NCBI GenBank assembly: GCA_964034945.1 | Contig: OZ035963.1 | Location: 61,353,182 to 61,417,181, forward strand | Direction: 5' to 3' | Source: Chrysopilus asiliformis | Lineage: Eukaryota; Arthropoda; Insecta; Diptera; Rhagionidae | Length of the DNA stretch: 64,000 bases | Part shown: piece by piece, positions 12,418 through 23,310 of the stretch | How the letters are laid out: each line of letters starts with the position of its first letter | Position numbering within the stretch: position 1 is the first letter of the stretch | Made by a program: the position numbers and the translations under genes | Notes under the pieces: model-generated | Database searches by the model: none | Told to the model about the DNA's origin: nothing | Seen by the model: only the letters and a program-made list of their open reading frames with translations

Positions 12418-12518
12418 ATCTTTACAGTACCTATCCCGAGGGTTGAAGTCCCCTATTCAAAAAATCCCTCGCTAATTTCTTCGAGAACGAAAATATATTT
12501 TTGTTTCTGCTACTACTA

Positions 12519-12539
12519 CCCCCCCCCCCCCCCCCCCCC
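12519..12539. repeat. Poly-C tract (21 nt)
   Basis: An uninterrupted run of 21 C (G on the minus strand). It lies 100 bp beyond the family C copy and is one of several long G/C homopolymers in an AT-rich window. Confidence 0.9.
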
Positions 12540-12599
12540 TCCAAAATTTGTGATTTTTGGATATGCGAATTATATTTTTGAAATATGAAGCCACCGCGA

Positions 12600-14269
12600 A
12601 AAATTGTTGCCAACTTTTTTAAATTTAAACCATTTTTCCAATATTTTTGAGGTCATCGAAAATTTTAAGTCGCTTTCTTACACGATCAGACTTTGGGAGG
12701 TCCCTAAATGGTCTCCTGAAACCCCTTAAAAGTGCATTTTATGACTGCAATTCCTGAAGGCAGGTCACTGACAGTTACCAGCAGTCGTTAACAACGTTTC
12801 TTGAAAATCTATGATATTTGATCACTGGTACAATAAATATAGGACCGAAGCTTTTAAATATAGGATTTTAATCGATCTTTTTAGGAAAATATGTTACTAT
12901 ATGCTACAAATGCCTATAACTTATGGGAATCATAGCTAAATTTAAAGGGAAAAACGCTATAATCTTTAAGCAATGATTTTCATTTCCCTCAGCGCAGCGT
13001 ACAAAAACTTATGCAAGTTATCATTTCAAAATACATTTAATTAAATTCCATTTATTGTCCACTCAGTATTGATTTAATTAATTGCAAGTTACAGCTAATT
13101 GATTATGCAATTTATTGTTGATTTTTACATATAATTTAAAGCGTCCCGTAAAACATTTAAATACCATTTAGTCGATTGGAGAGAGCCATGTTGGCTGGAG
13201 TGATTTATATTTGAGAAACGAGGGAAATTTATTCTACAAAGGGTTGCGCTGATGGCCAATGAAACTGACCACCAAAAAAAAAAGGGTGGCATCAGATGTT
13301 CTGGGGATGGAAAAGTAAACCGTATTGAGCTGAAAAGCCACAAAAAAAAACTTTGGAAGAAAACATCAAAAGCTATTATCGTATTTGGGTGGCTCGACAC
13401 TTTTATAGGGAAAAACTGTGAATAGTGCTGGACCGCAGACAAACGGGAACCGCAAAAGCTATTAACAATGTTTTGGTCCATGGGATAAATTGGAAATAGC
13501 CATTCCGTCCTATAAATACCGACACCCACATATTATATCGTCTTCCTATACTCATGGCTAAAGGATGGGTTTCTGTTTTTCTATTTTTTTTTTCCGAGTT
13601 TCCATTTTCCAGCCACTATCATTCGACTGACTTTTTTCCCCACACAAATTTATCCCGGATGGCATTTTTCCTCTGTTACTGTTTGCTTAACAATAAACAG
13701 CGAAATAAGCTTACGGCCAATACAGATCGCCTGGAATTGTTATAGTATTATTATCCATATTAGATAATAGCTAATAGTAATGGCTAACTGGTGGATGGTT
13801 TGCTCGCTGGCCAGTTAATGAAGCTACAATGAAACAGCAATAAAGATGGACGTTTTTTTTCGTGTCTAACAATCTTATTTTTTTTCCGGGTACTATTCTG
13901 ATGGTTGCCAATTCTGTACATTTTCTTTGCTCTCTTGCCATTCACCCCTGGCGTTTTTAGTAATAGTTTGCAAAAATATTGATTAACTGTGTTTGACTAA
14001 TGAACCTATAAATATGATATGATGGCCAAACCAGATTAAATGAATCGATTTTCGTTTTTATAGTCCAATAGATCAAAGAGTTTTATGTTTAATTTGGGAT
14101 AGATAAGAATTACATGTAGTTTTATTGTTAATAGAATCGTTAACCAGGGACATTATTAAGGGAGTTACAACAGAAAATGAAGGGAAAAATTCTTAAGATG
14201 GGAACAAGAAGTTTTTCTGCTTTAGTAACACAAGATGGGACTAAATGCACGAAAAATCGGAAAATCGCG
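12600..14269. other. Unique noncoding sequence
   Basis: No gene or known repeat recognised. About 12950-13130 is rich in TAAT/ATTA homeodomain-type words. The 134-aa frame 13529-13125 (-) has no recognisable motif or codon pattern. Confidence 0.4.
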
Positions 14270-14330
14270 AAGGGATTGGTGCGAAGTTAAGACGCGACGT
14301 CGATTTTACGACCTTCTAAAGAATTTAATT
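14270..14330 (-). repeat. Family B fragment
   Basis: GGTGCGAAGTTAAGACGCGA then CGTCGATTTTACGACCTTC is the inverse of the family B left arm (AAGGTCGTAAAGTGGTCG, then CTTAAATTCGCACC) seen at 29.1 and 34.4 kb. It lies 30 bp left of the hAT element. Confidence 0.55.
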
Positions 14331-14745
14331 TTCTATAGAAGTTCCATCGCAGCTAAAATCAGTGTTGTGCCGGTTTTTTACGTAAAGTAATTTACCTAGT
14401 TTTTTACGCGTAAAAAATTACGCGTAAAAAACCTCAATTTTAACGTCAAAACGTAAAAAACGTAAAAATCTGTAAAAAACCTAAAACATTGATGATAAAA
14501 ACTTTAATAAGTAGCCGTTCACTAAATATAGTAATTATTTGTAAATAAATCACCTTAGAACAATAAAAAGGTTAATAGTCTTCAGCAAACAAAGAATTCA
14601 AAAGCATTTCCTCTTGAAAGTGAAAAAGATTTTAAACTCGGAGTTCAAAAACTGTTTATATCCTATCATTACATTACGTCCGCCTACTCATTTTAACGTT
14701 AATTAATGTGAATAATGTGGAGAGATTTGTGACATATGGGCTATT

Positions 14746-15281
14746 TTAACCCTTTGTTGCAGTGTTGTTGTACAACAACACCTTTTCTAATTCAGTTTTT
14801 TTAATATTATAACATATATTTCATGGACTTATATTGACTAAATTCATTTCGTAAGTATCCTAGGACATCAATTGTTATGAAAAAAAAGTAATATGCGCTT
14901 TTTTTATAATTACTGCATTTTATAAATAAATAAAGAGCAAAAAAGTAACTATTTTGCAGATTAAATGAAACTGTGGCAAATCTATTACAGTTAAAAAAAT
15001 CGGTAATTAGCTTTATAAAGGTTTTTGGGGTCGCTAATTACGAATCTGAAGTCAAAACTTCAAAATGGCGGATCCAATATGGCGGTCGAAAAAGATAAAA
15101 TTACGTACTAGTTTTCAGCGTAATCTAATGAATTTTATCTTTTTTGACCGCCATATTGGATCCGCCATTTTGATTTTTGAAGTTTTGACTTCAGATTCGT
15201 AATCAGCGACCCCAAAAACCCTCAGATACCAAAAACCGTGAAAATTAATTCCATAGAAGTATGTATGCATGAAAGGGTTAA
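14746..15281. mobile_element. piggyBac-like element nested in the hAT element
   Basis: The ends read TTAACCCTTTGTTGCA (14746) and TGCATGAAAGGGTTAA (to 15281): inverted CCCTTT...AAAGGG termini bounded by TTAA on both sides, the hallmark of piggyBac insertion. The 528 bp between the TTAA copies do not encode a transposase. It contains GTTGTTGTACAACAAC, a 16-bp palindrome, near its left end, and a 201-bp foldback near its right end. Confidence 0.75.
15020..15220. mobile_element. 201-bp foldback inside the piggyBac-like element
   Basis: Left arm 15020-15104 and right arm 15118-15220 are near-perfect inverted copies. They start GGTTTTTGGGGTCGCTAATT and include AAAATGGCGGATCCAATATG on the left arm and its inverse on the right. 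The outer GGGGTCGCT word also recurs within family F at 16.08 kb and, mutated, at 33.02 kb. Its own target site cannot be determined. Confidence 0.8.
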
Positions 15282-15769
15282 AGAAACATATTTGGACTAG
15301 TTCTTGCAGCAATAAGCGTAATTTTAAAGTTTGCATCAAAAAATCGTTTTTAAACACAAGGAGACTCATTCCGAAGGGGTAAATTGAAACAAAACTGGAA
15401 AAAGGGAAAAGAAATTCTAAAAACTGGAAAAATTCCATTCAAACAACTGTTCTAATTTGAGTTAATAGACTGTCCTACTTAGTAGTACAGTCTATTAAGT
15501 GCTGCTGTCCACTCTCTATATTATAGGATCTCTAATAAAATGCTGAGAAAAACTTTAAAACAGACTGTTATACTTTGTAGGAACTGCGATGTCCCATTTT
15601 TTAGGTTTTTTACTATTTTTTACGTTTTTTACGGTTTTTTTACATTTTTTACCAGTTTTTTACGTTTTTTACGTGAAAAATGTATAAAACTGTTTTTTAC
15701 GCCGTTTTGCCCAACACTGGCTAAAATTCTGTAGCAGTTTAATTTTCAAATCTTTTTTTTTATGATGGC

Positions 15770-16230
15770 TCCACACTATGGACAAAAGTAGGCGAAATGC
15801 AGACACGGTTGCCCGGTTGGCCGTTTTTAAACGCTTTTATTTGCCTTCGTATCAGTGGGTCTGTTTGTCGGCCTGTCTTGGTCAAATCTTGCAATCTAAC
15901 TTTGACCCACATCAACTCGTCCGATTGACTTGAAATTTTGCGCATAATGCGTAAGAAGTCCGATAACAATACCACATTTTCACTACTTCGTCCTTATAAG
16001 GACAAGGGAATGTGCAAAAAGATTAACTTAATTATCCTTCTCCTCAAATTTTCTGGAAAAAAATCTCATCTGGGAGTTTTTGGGGTCGCTGAATTCGTTT
16101 CTGACATTAAGAACTCCGTAAAGATAACGGAAGGTCCTGCCACGATCACGTGATTATGCTTTCGCTCAAATTTTCCGGGTAAAATCTCACCTGGGGGTTT
16201 CTGTGGTCGCTAAATCATGGATTTTATAAA
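15770..16230 (+). repeat. Family F repeat, copy 1
   Basis: Begins near AACGCTTTTATTTGCC, then GGTCAAATCTTGCAATCTAA, TTTGACCCACATCAACTCGT, TCCGATTGACTTGAAATTTT, then CACTTCGTCCTTATAAGGA. It is followed by two copies of a roughly 115-bp module containing AAATTTTC(T/C)GG, AAATCTCA(T/C)CTGGG and GGTCGCT. The same modules occur at 32.46-33.08 kb. Noncoding, origin unknown. Confidence 0.6.
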
Positions 16231-17559
16231 AAGCGTTTTTAAAAAAATTGTTTTTTTATCTTTTTTAATAAATCATATCAAGTTCTTCCCATTCGTGTTT
16301 ACGATATTGTAAATTTTATGTTTTGGAAATTTCAAGCCGGATAGAAAGAAGTAAAGCAATTTAATTTGAAAAAAAAAACTCCAAACTGTAAACCCTGACT
16401 CGACATTATGCTTTCCTTAAAAATCGAAATATTACTACAATCTACTAAAACACAATTTCCGACTAAAATTACATGCAAATTACGGAATTTTGGCACCAGT
16501 AATATTTTCTTCGGCCCCACAAACAATCAACAAATTCACATTTTGTAAAATTTTGGCTTTGTAAAACTGTTCAATAATGGTAGTAATTTCACTTCACACT
16601 GTTGTAATTGTAAAACAAAACCATATGTACTGCCTTCGCTAAATACACATATGTATGCTGAAATGTATCAGACGGTGTTTCTTGTAAATGTTAATTCGGA
16701 AAATTGTTGGAAAATTCACAATCCGTACGACCACAAGGAAGTAATAAAGGGAAAATTGGGCGTAGATACGATGGAGAAAATTACCAGAAAGTTGTTGTAA
16801 ATCGGAAAAGTAATCACAGCAGCCGTCGACAACATTCCGTATTAATCTTAACGACGACCCCGTTATGGTGGCGTTATAATAGTGTGAAGAGGATATTAGC
16901 GGATAAATGCTCTTGGGGTGGAAATTTTCAACCCCGTATTGCAGATTTTGATTGAAACAATTTTCCTTGGTGCCATTTTTACGTTTTTTTTTTTGGGACA
17001 TTTTTGTTCTAATACATAATTTCATAAAAAAAATTCAGCGATCGAAAAAAAATATTATATTTACATATTAATACTATCATACCTTTCGCTTTATGAATTG
17101 CGTCTCAGTTTCCATATACGTTGCACATTGATTCCGTAAGAATACACAGTGAAAATCGGAGAATATGGCGTTGCACTCAATAACTGTACTTTTTTAATGA
17201 TTCGGCACGGAGATCAAAAACCCATTCAATACTTAACTGATTACCAGCTAGAATATTAAGCTTCTGTTTTTTGCCGCCATTTTTTTCAGTTTTCGGATAA
17301 TATCCTTATTATGGTAGAAATAGTGTTCAATATCCTTACACCTGTGAAACCAAAAACGCGCCTTGAGATATGCACCGAGGGAAATTTTTTATTTCCCATC
17401 AACTCAGAAAGCAAATTAGATCATGATCCCGATAAAACGAAATTACGAATTTGTATGAGAATTAATTTGGATCTCTGATCGGCTTTTTTAAAAAAAAAAT
17501 ACAGCGAATACTGCGCAGCGCTGTTGATACACGGAATTTTTTTTTAACCGATCGACGCC
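16231..17559. other. Unique noncoding sequence
   Basis: No gene recognised. Frames 17025-16639 (-) and 16704-16955 (+) overlap and show no domain signal. Confidence 0.4.
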
Positions 17560-18025
17560 CTTAATCGAGGTACATGTGTATAAAGTAGTTTTTGGGGCAG
17601 ATAGAAATTTTCTCATGCAAAATTTGAGGATGTCTGTCTGGCGGTCTGTCCGTTTTATGTATCCTAAATAACTCGAGGATTCGTTGAGCTAGCAACTTGA
17701 AATTTTTTGTAAATAAGTTTTACGAAAATCGTAGTTTTCAATCAACTTTTGGAAAAGTAACGGTAACTATAACGGATACCTTCCATACAATTTTTTTTAC
17801 AAAATACAGTTTTTTCGAAAATTTATCGATAACTGTGCGCTTTTGACAAAAAACTCATATTAACAAACTTAAAGGACATACAATTTCCTACATTTTTTGC
17901 TTTATCGATTTTTGCGTATCTCTAACGGTTCTCGAGATATTTAAAAAAATATTATTTTTTACGTCTGTTTCTCGAAACTAATACTGCAGAAAAAAGTTTT
18001 CGGCTGATCACAACTGATATTATTC
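17560..18025 (-). repeat. Family E repeat, copy 1
   Basis: The left part holds GTCTGTCTGGCGGTCTGTCC, then GTTGAGCTAGCAACTTGAAA and CAACTTTTGGAAAAGTAACG; the right part holds AACGGTTCTCGAGATATTT and GCTGATCACAACTGATATTA. The same blocks occur at 50.27-50.43 kb, and inverted at 59.77-60.16 kb. It looks like the noncoding tail of a dispersed element ending in a (GTCT)n microsatellite. Confidence 0.6.
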
Positions 18026-18326
18026 TTATGGAATTTGTTACTTGAGACGCCACCTAACCCGCTTCCTTAAATATATGACGTGTTTTACGGATATCTGTTT
18101 ACGCAGCTAACGGCTTAATAATAAAATCCAATTTTTTTTTCGAAAAGCATTAAGTTTTCAAACAAAAATTCATTTTTGGGAGGAAAGAGGAGGGGTTGGT
18201 TTTAATCTCATGACGAAGATATAGTGATTTCTATCCTTAATCCTTAAAGAGATTTCCCGAAGAAATCGAAAAAAAACAAAAACATTATTTCGCTGCTGGT
18301 GAAAGGGTGGTACTAAGCGGACAATC

Positions 18327-18920
18327 TTAATGTTTATCGGATATGTTTCGATGCTTTTTACAAATGTAACCGTCTACCATTAACCCCCAACCGACCGCCT
18401 TATCTCTTCGGATCGCAGTTGAATTCCATCTAGAGTTGAATTTAGTTAACAGAAGGATTCGATATTCGGTCAATGTGTGTATTGGTGGGTAAATACCATT
18501 ACCATTAACGAAGTAAAAGGGATTCCATATTATCTGAGAAAAGAGGTTTTTCCTGAGGACAGAAACGGCATCTGGTTCGGACCTTTTCTGTTTTCGAACG
18601 ACTCTCAGGTTACATCTAATGGACACTCTAATTTGATATTCAACCCTTATGGTTTTCATTGGTGACACAGAAAAAGGCTTAAGCCGAAAGCGAAACGGAT
18701 AACAAAATTCACGCAAAAAACAAAACAAAAAAAACAGAAGAAAAAGGGAATCGGAAATCCCCGATTTACTTATATGTTTATTTCTCCCCATTATTTCTTT
18801 GTCTTTTAAGGAGAGAGAAAGAGCGGCGGGTGTTGATTGCAACCACATTTCTGAATATTTCCATCTTTGAGGGAGTGTTTTTTTTTCAGGTGGGATAAAT
18901 ATTCCTGGAAAAGTCACCAA
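18327..18920 (-). CDS. Unrecognised 197-codon open frame
   Basis: This is the longest single open frame outside repeats. The ATG is at 18920 and the stop at 18327. The product is basic, with a hydrophobic stretch at about residues 59-72 (SLFLLFFLFCFL) that could be a membrane segment. I recognise no family and see no catalytic motif, no splice evidence, no promoter and no repeat relationship. In a 64-kb AT-rich window an open frame this long may arise by chance. Treat it as a candidate, not a gene. Confidence 0.15.
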   Translation of the reverse strand: MVTFPGIFIPPEKKTLPQRWKYSEMWLQSTPAALSLSLKDKEIMGRNKHISKSGISDSLFLLFFLFCFLREFCYPFRFRLKPFSVSPMKTIRVEYQIRVSIRCNLRVVRKQKRSEPDAVSVLRKNLFSQIIWNPFYFVNGNGIYPPIHTLTEYRILLLTKFNSRWNSTAIRRDKAVGWGLMVDGYICKKHRNISDKH

Positions 18921-20053
18921 AATTTAATGGGGGCGTCAGGTTTTTGTTCATTTTGTGTGCGAGAGATAACCTTCATTAGGTATCGATTTCAAGGTACATA
19001 AACTTTTGGTGAAATTCTTAATTGCGGGCTAAACTTAAGGATGGTTTTTTTCTACTTTCCTTTTTTGTTTTATCAGACCGCCAGCCAGAATAAACTATGG
19101 GATAGCAAGGAGATATGACGCTCCATGGCAGACTGAGAAGTCAAATAGATTAATACTGAATGAGGTTCGGTGGTGGTACATAATTACTCCTGAAATTGCA
19201 GAATTAGTTTTAATGTGGTGAAGCGTAAATGATCCAAATGGAAGGCCAAGGCGATCCGAAATGAACGCCAACAATGTTCAATGGTCCGCAGCAGATAATT
19301 ACCATTTATTTGACTTTGCCGGAAATGTAGGGAATTCGATAAGACAAATATTTTAATTATAATCTTGATAGGGGTTATCCATTTTGACTAATTTTACGGA
19401 AGTTATGCTATCGGAGCTTATCGAATTCGGGCTCATCATGCTTAGCGTTCATGGGTAATTATTTGCTTAAGTTTTTTTTTTTAAGTTTAGAAGTTTTTGT
19501 GTGGTGCCATAAAAGTATAATTTTCAAAAAGGATAAAATTTCTGGAATGGGGCGTTTGCATAGACTCGTAATAAAATTTAACGGATTCGTCCTGTTCAAA
19601 TTAAGGCTTCAAAACAATTTTCTTCTCACCTGACGCACCTTCAAAATGCAAATATAGATTACTCCACTTAACGGCAAGATTATACCTTTTTTACATAATC
19701 AAACCTCTTATGATGAATATTAGTGGGTATAATGTTGAAATTTTTCACACAAAAACATTTGAAAACTCGAGAACTAATTGAAGTAAAATGTCGAATTAGA
19801 GAGGTTTTTATCAAAAGATAATCATCTTCGGAAAATGGGAAAAATTAAACCACCAATTCCTCCATCTCTAATACAAATTTAAAAAGTTTCTGCATTTTTC
19901 TTGAAAATGATTCATTTTTTCGAAAAACTTGATTATTTTTTTAATATAATAGGATACAAAATAACCAAAATTGGAGATAGATTTTTTTTTTGTTTCTCCT
20001 ATAGTAAATAACAAAACATTAAAATTTTGAGCAACAAGTGAATAGTAATATAA
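18921..20053. other. Unique noncoding sequence
   Basis: No gene or repeat recognised. Moderately complex sequence around 19080-19450, AT-rich from 19700. Confidence 0.4.
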
Positions 20054-20536
20054 TCATACTAATATATAAAAATGAGTTGGTGTCTGTCTGTCTGTTCATC
20101 TTTCACGCAAAAACGGCTAAACCGATTAACTTGAAATTTGACATGAGTGTCTGTGGTAGTTTTGGTTCCTACATAGGCATACGGAAAAGTAGCGCGAGGG
20201 GTGGGGGGAGTAAGGGGAGGGGGTAAAGTAATCTCGAAACTTAGTTTTCCCTCTATGTTACTCTTTCGCAGGGAAACTACTGAACCGATTGGCCTGAACT
20301 TTGGCATTCATGTTCGTCGGGGGTCCAGCCCCAACATAGACCCATTAAAAACTAGCCCGAGAGGTGGGGGAGTAAGGGGAGGTGGTAAAGTGATCTCGAA
20401 ATATAGCTCTTCCTCTATGTTACCCTTTCGCGGGGAAACTACCGAGCCGATTGGCCTGAAGTTTAGCTCCAACATAGACCATAAATAAAAATTTAAAAAA
20501 AAAACTTAACCCGGCCACGACGGGTATACAAGCTAG
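20054..20536 (+). mobile_element. Non-autonomous Helitron (483 bp)
   Basis: The 5' end TCATACTAATATATAAAAAT starts with TC. The 3' end is CTAG, preceded by a hairpin (ACCCG at 20509-20513 pairing with CGGGT at 20521-20525). The host bases are A (20053) and T (20537), the canonical A|T Helitron insertion with no target duplication. It contains the GTCTGTCTGTCTG and AAACGGCTAAACCGATTAAC words common in insect Helitrons, and an internal tandem duplication of period 162 bp (CTCTATGTTA at 20251 and 20413). No Rep/helicase, so mobilisation would need a partner. Confidence 0.85.
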
Positions 20537-22490
20537 TATCAAATAGAAATACTAATTTAAAAAGAAAACATGTACATATACAGAAGTATTTCCAGGAAAA
20601 AAAACTATCATCTGCTGTTTTAAAACTCTTCGTTTATTATTCTAAATAAATTTGATTAGACAAAAATCTTTAGAATATGATTGTTCATAACTCTGCCGTA
20701 TATCGAAATCCAATTTGACCACTCTTCACCCCCTCTCCCAAACAACGAGAAAAGACTTTTGTGATTATCTCGGCAATGGTTCATTTTTTTCCAAAATTTC
20801 TATGGTTAAGAGTTCGGAAGGGTTTTGTAATAATGTCACGGCAGTATTAAGCTCCAAACAAAATATCGCGAAAACGTGTTCTGAGAACAGTACAGGGAAG
20901 GGCTCAAAAATGCGAAAAAAAACCACCGTAACATATTTTATGATCAGACTGCGACATTTGTAAGGTTTTATCACCCATCAAATTGATTGTGAACCAACAA
21001 GTCTAGAATGCCATCAAAATGAGTGCTAAAGAGGTTATAATAATATACATAAAATGCCTTCGCACCAGAAAAGTAATTTTGGATGTTAAAACATTCAAAT
21101 AAAAGGCGGTTTAGGCGAATAAAATAGCTTTTCGAATAAAACCCTAAAACGTTTCCGTACCATCTTTCCCTTTCACTTACTTCTCTTCATTCTCTTTCTA
21201 TTCTACCCCCTCTTCCGCATCGTCTTCCAAATCTTGTTTTCATTTTTCTCCTCTCTTCTCTTTCCTGCTATCTTCCCCCTTTGCTTTTCTATGCTCTTTC
21301 CTCTTCTCTTATTTCCTCGCCCCTATGTTAAATATTCCCTTGAATTCTTACCCCCTCTCCTGCTATTTTTGGAATGGTTGAAGTAAATTAGATCTGATTT
21401 CCACTATTGGGTAGGTCATCTCTTAAGAAAAATTCTTGCCTACTCAAATCGACTATGTATAGGAAGGAGTAGGATCTCCTGCTATTTTTTGCATTTCTTA
21501 AGGGATTTCAAATCGATTTATATTATCTGGCATGTCTCCCCACACGGATAAGAGTATTGCACCATCGAACTTTAGAAAATAGTGGAAAAAATATTATCTT
21601 TAAAGAAAGTGTGAAGAATTTCGAATTACCAGATCGAAAATGGTGAATTTAAGTTTAAATTCTATAAGATTTTTTTCCCTAATCATCTTTTGAAAAGAAA
21701 TTATAAAAAGAATCCTTGTAAATTCAATACCTTTTAACAAGGATTCGACATCAAACTTCTATCAAAATCAACAACAAAAGATCCTTTTGAACAAATACTT
21801 AGCACACCAGATCTTGTAACCATAGATTTATTTATTGTATCCATTAGTTATTCATACCTTTGCTACCCCCAAAAATTGAAACAAATCAAAGGCACAACAA
21901 CGTAGATAATGTTTTTGGTTAAAATCTTATGAATTTCCTTGAACATAGAATAACACTTAAGCTCCAATATTGTTCTCCACGTGTTGTATATCGTAATACA
22001 CTTAGCGTTTAAAAAGGACACTTGGATACAGGATCCGTTTCATGTCTCTTACCTGAGATGAAATTCTTACATAGGGACTTCTTGTAATTCGCATGTGGGA
22101 TGAGTTAAAATTGTTACAAGATAAGATTGGGGTAAAAAGTAAGTTTTTAAGTGGTCTCTGAAATTTTTATGTGATAAGGGTTTCCTCAGAAACATTTTAC
22201 AAGTGTTTTGATATTAAATGAGATGATAGAAAATAATGTAAAGTGGCAAGCAATAAAAATATTTGATTTATTATTATTATAATAATACTTTTAAGGAGTT
22301 TCATAATGCCTGCTCAAGGGCCTTAGAGTTTAATAATTGTATTAAATTTTCTCAGTCTTAAGATTTGTTTTGGCATGTCAGTAATTCAAGTGGATTTTCG
22401 TTTTTGAAATAAAATTGAAGTTTCCGGATATTTCCCTGAGCTAACTATTGTTAATTGGCAATTTTCCTAGAAATTTGAAAATCTCATCAT
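20537..22490. other. Noncoding sequence with a pyrimidine-rich block
   Basis: A family G core lies at 20954. About 21160-21370 is strongly pyrimidine-biased (T/C runs on the plus strand), broken by only a few purines. The rest is AT-rich with no recognised gene. Confidence 0.45.
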
Positions 22491-22492
22491 GG

Positions 22493-22646
22493 TCTGTCCA
22501 TAAAATACATTACACATTTAGCGACGCAACAGATTTATGGTGGTGTGACGTCGGCTGTTTTAAAACTCATACGCAAAATTTTGAAAAAGTGTGACGAATG
22601 GGGGTCTAAAAGGCAAAAATTTTCGTGGCGCATTTTATGGACCCTT
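22493..22646. mobile_element. Family D foldback MITE, best copy
   Basis: The left end GTCCATAAAATACATTACAC and the right end GTGGCGCATTTTATGGACC are inverted copies of about 19 bp. The interior has GGTGTGACGTCGGC and AAAGTGTGACGAATGGGGGT. Related degenerate copies lie near 10137, 31930, 43800, 48455 and 53925, usually with a G-rich centre. No coding capacity. Confidence 0.6.
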
Positions 22647-22807
22647 AATTAAACAACGGCAATTCTTGAGAAATAATTTGTTTTAGAAACGCCGTTAAAA
22701 ACCTATTTCGAGCCCTTGATCAAACTTTCAATTTTAGGCATCCAGAGAAGATTTCTTCAACAAAAAATTAAAGAAAATCGGTTCACAAAAAGTACTTTTC
22801 TATCTTC

Positions 22808-22990
22808 TAGAAAAGAAATGCGCCGCAGGTGAATTTTTTTTCGAAAATAATGTAATGTAACCGAAAACTCTCCAAAAAAATGCGCGGGAGACAAAAAGTT
22901 TCACACATTAAAATATTGAAACACTATTAGATGCAAATCCTTTTAGAAATTCTAAATAGAAATACGCCGCTGGTGAAATTTGTGACATTT
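22808..22990 (+). repeat. Family C internal-module fragment
   Basis: Contains ATGCGCCGCAGGTGAATTTT (22817) and the decayed AATGCGCGGGAGAC and ATACGCCGCTGGTGAAATTT. These are the internal family C modules without its ends, so this is a fragment or a related module array. Confidence 0.5.
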
Positions 22991-23267
22991 TTGGGTTACC
23001 TTTATATCCTCCGTCAATAAATGAAACCACCCTATAAATAAGCAGGTCATAGAAAAGTAAAAGACAAATTGACCCTTGGTAAATTTTAGCAATTTTCCTA
23101 GCACTTTCTTATTTACGACCCTGTTCTTTTTCCAAGACAGATTTTGAAACTCTTTATAAAATTTCTGCAAATTGCAGACGTTACTCCTAAAAACTTTGAT
23201 GTCAGTGAAAAGATATGAAATCAATGAAAATAAAAACAACAAAAAAAATCTATTTACACAAATCACA

Positions 23268-23273
23268 TTTATT
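23268..23273 (-). promoter_or_regulatory. Poly(A) signal of the glycine-rich gene
   Basis: AATAAA on the minus strand, about 40 nt past the TAA stop at 23313-23311. This is a plausible cleavage/polyadenylation signal giving a short 3' UTR. Confidence 0.7.
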
Positions 23274-23310
23274 CCTTTGTACGCGTTCAGTCACAAATAT
23301 TTCAAACTAA

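Larger units (their letters stand above)
14360..15719. mobile_element. Non-autonomous hAT element with intact target duplication
   Basis: The 1,360-bp element begins CAGTGTTGTGCC and ends GGGCAAAACGGCGT-type inverted sequence finishing CCCAACACTG. It is flanked by a perfect 8-bp direct repeat GCTAAAAT (14352-14359 and 15720-15727), the diagnostic hAT target-site duplication. Subterminal regions on both sides are rich in TTTTTTACG words, possible transposase-binding repeats. No transposase frame is present, and part of the interior is occupied by another transposon (14746-15281). The intact duplication means both ends are authentic. Confidence 0.9.

Noticed and set aside
13125..13529. 134-codon minus-strand frame considered as a membrane protein
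   Set aside because: Aromatic-rich from AT composition; no recognisable motif, start context or splice partner.
14764..14786. GTTGTTGTACAACAAC palindrome, considered as an operator-like site
   Set aside because: It lies inside the piggyBac-like element near its left end and is better explained as a subterminal feature of that element.
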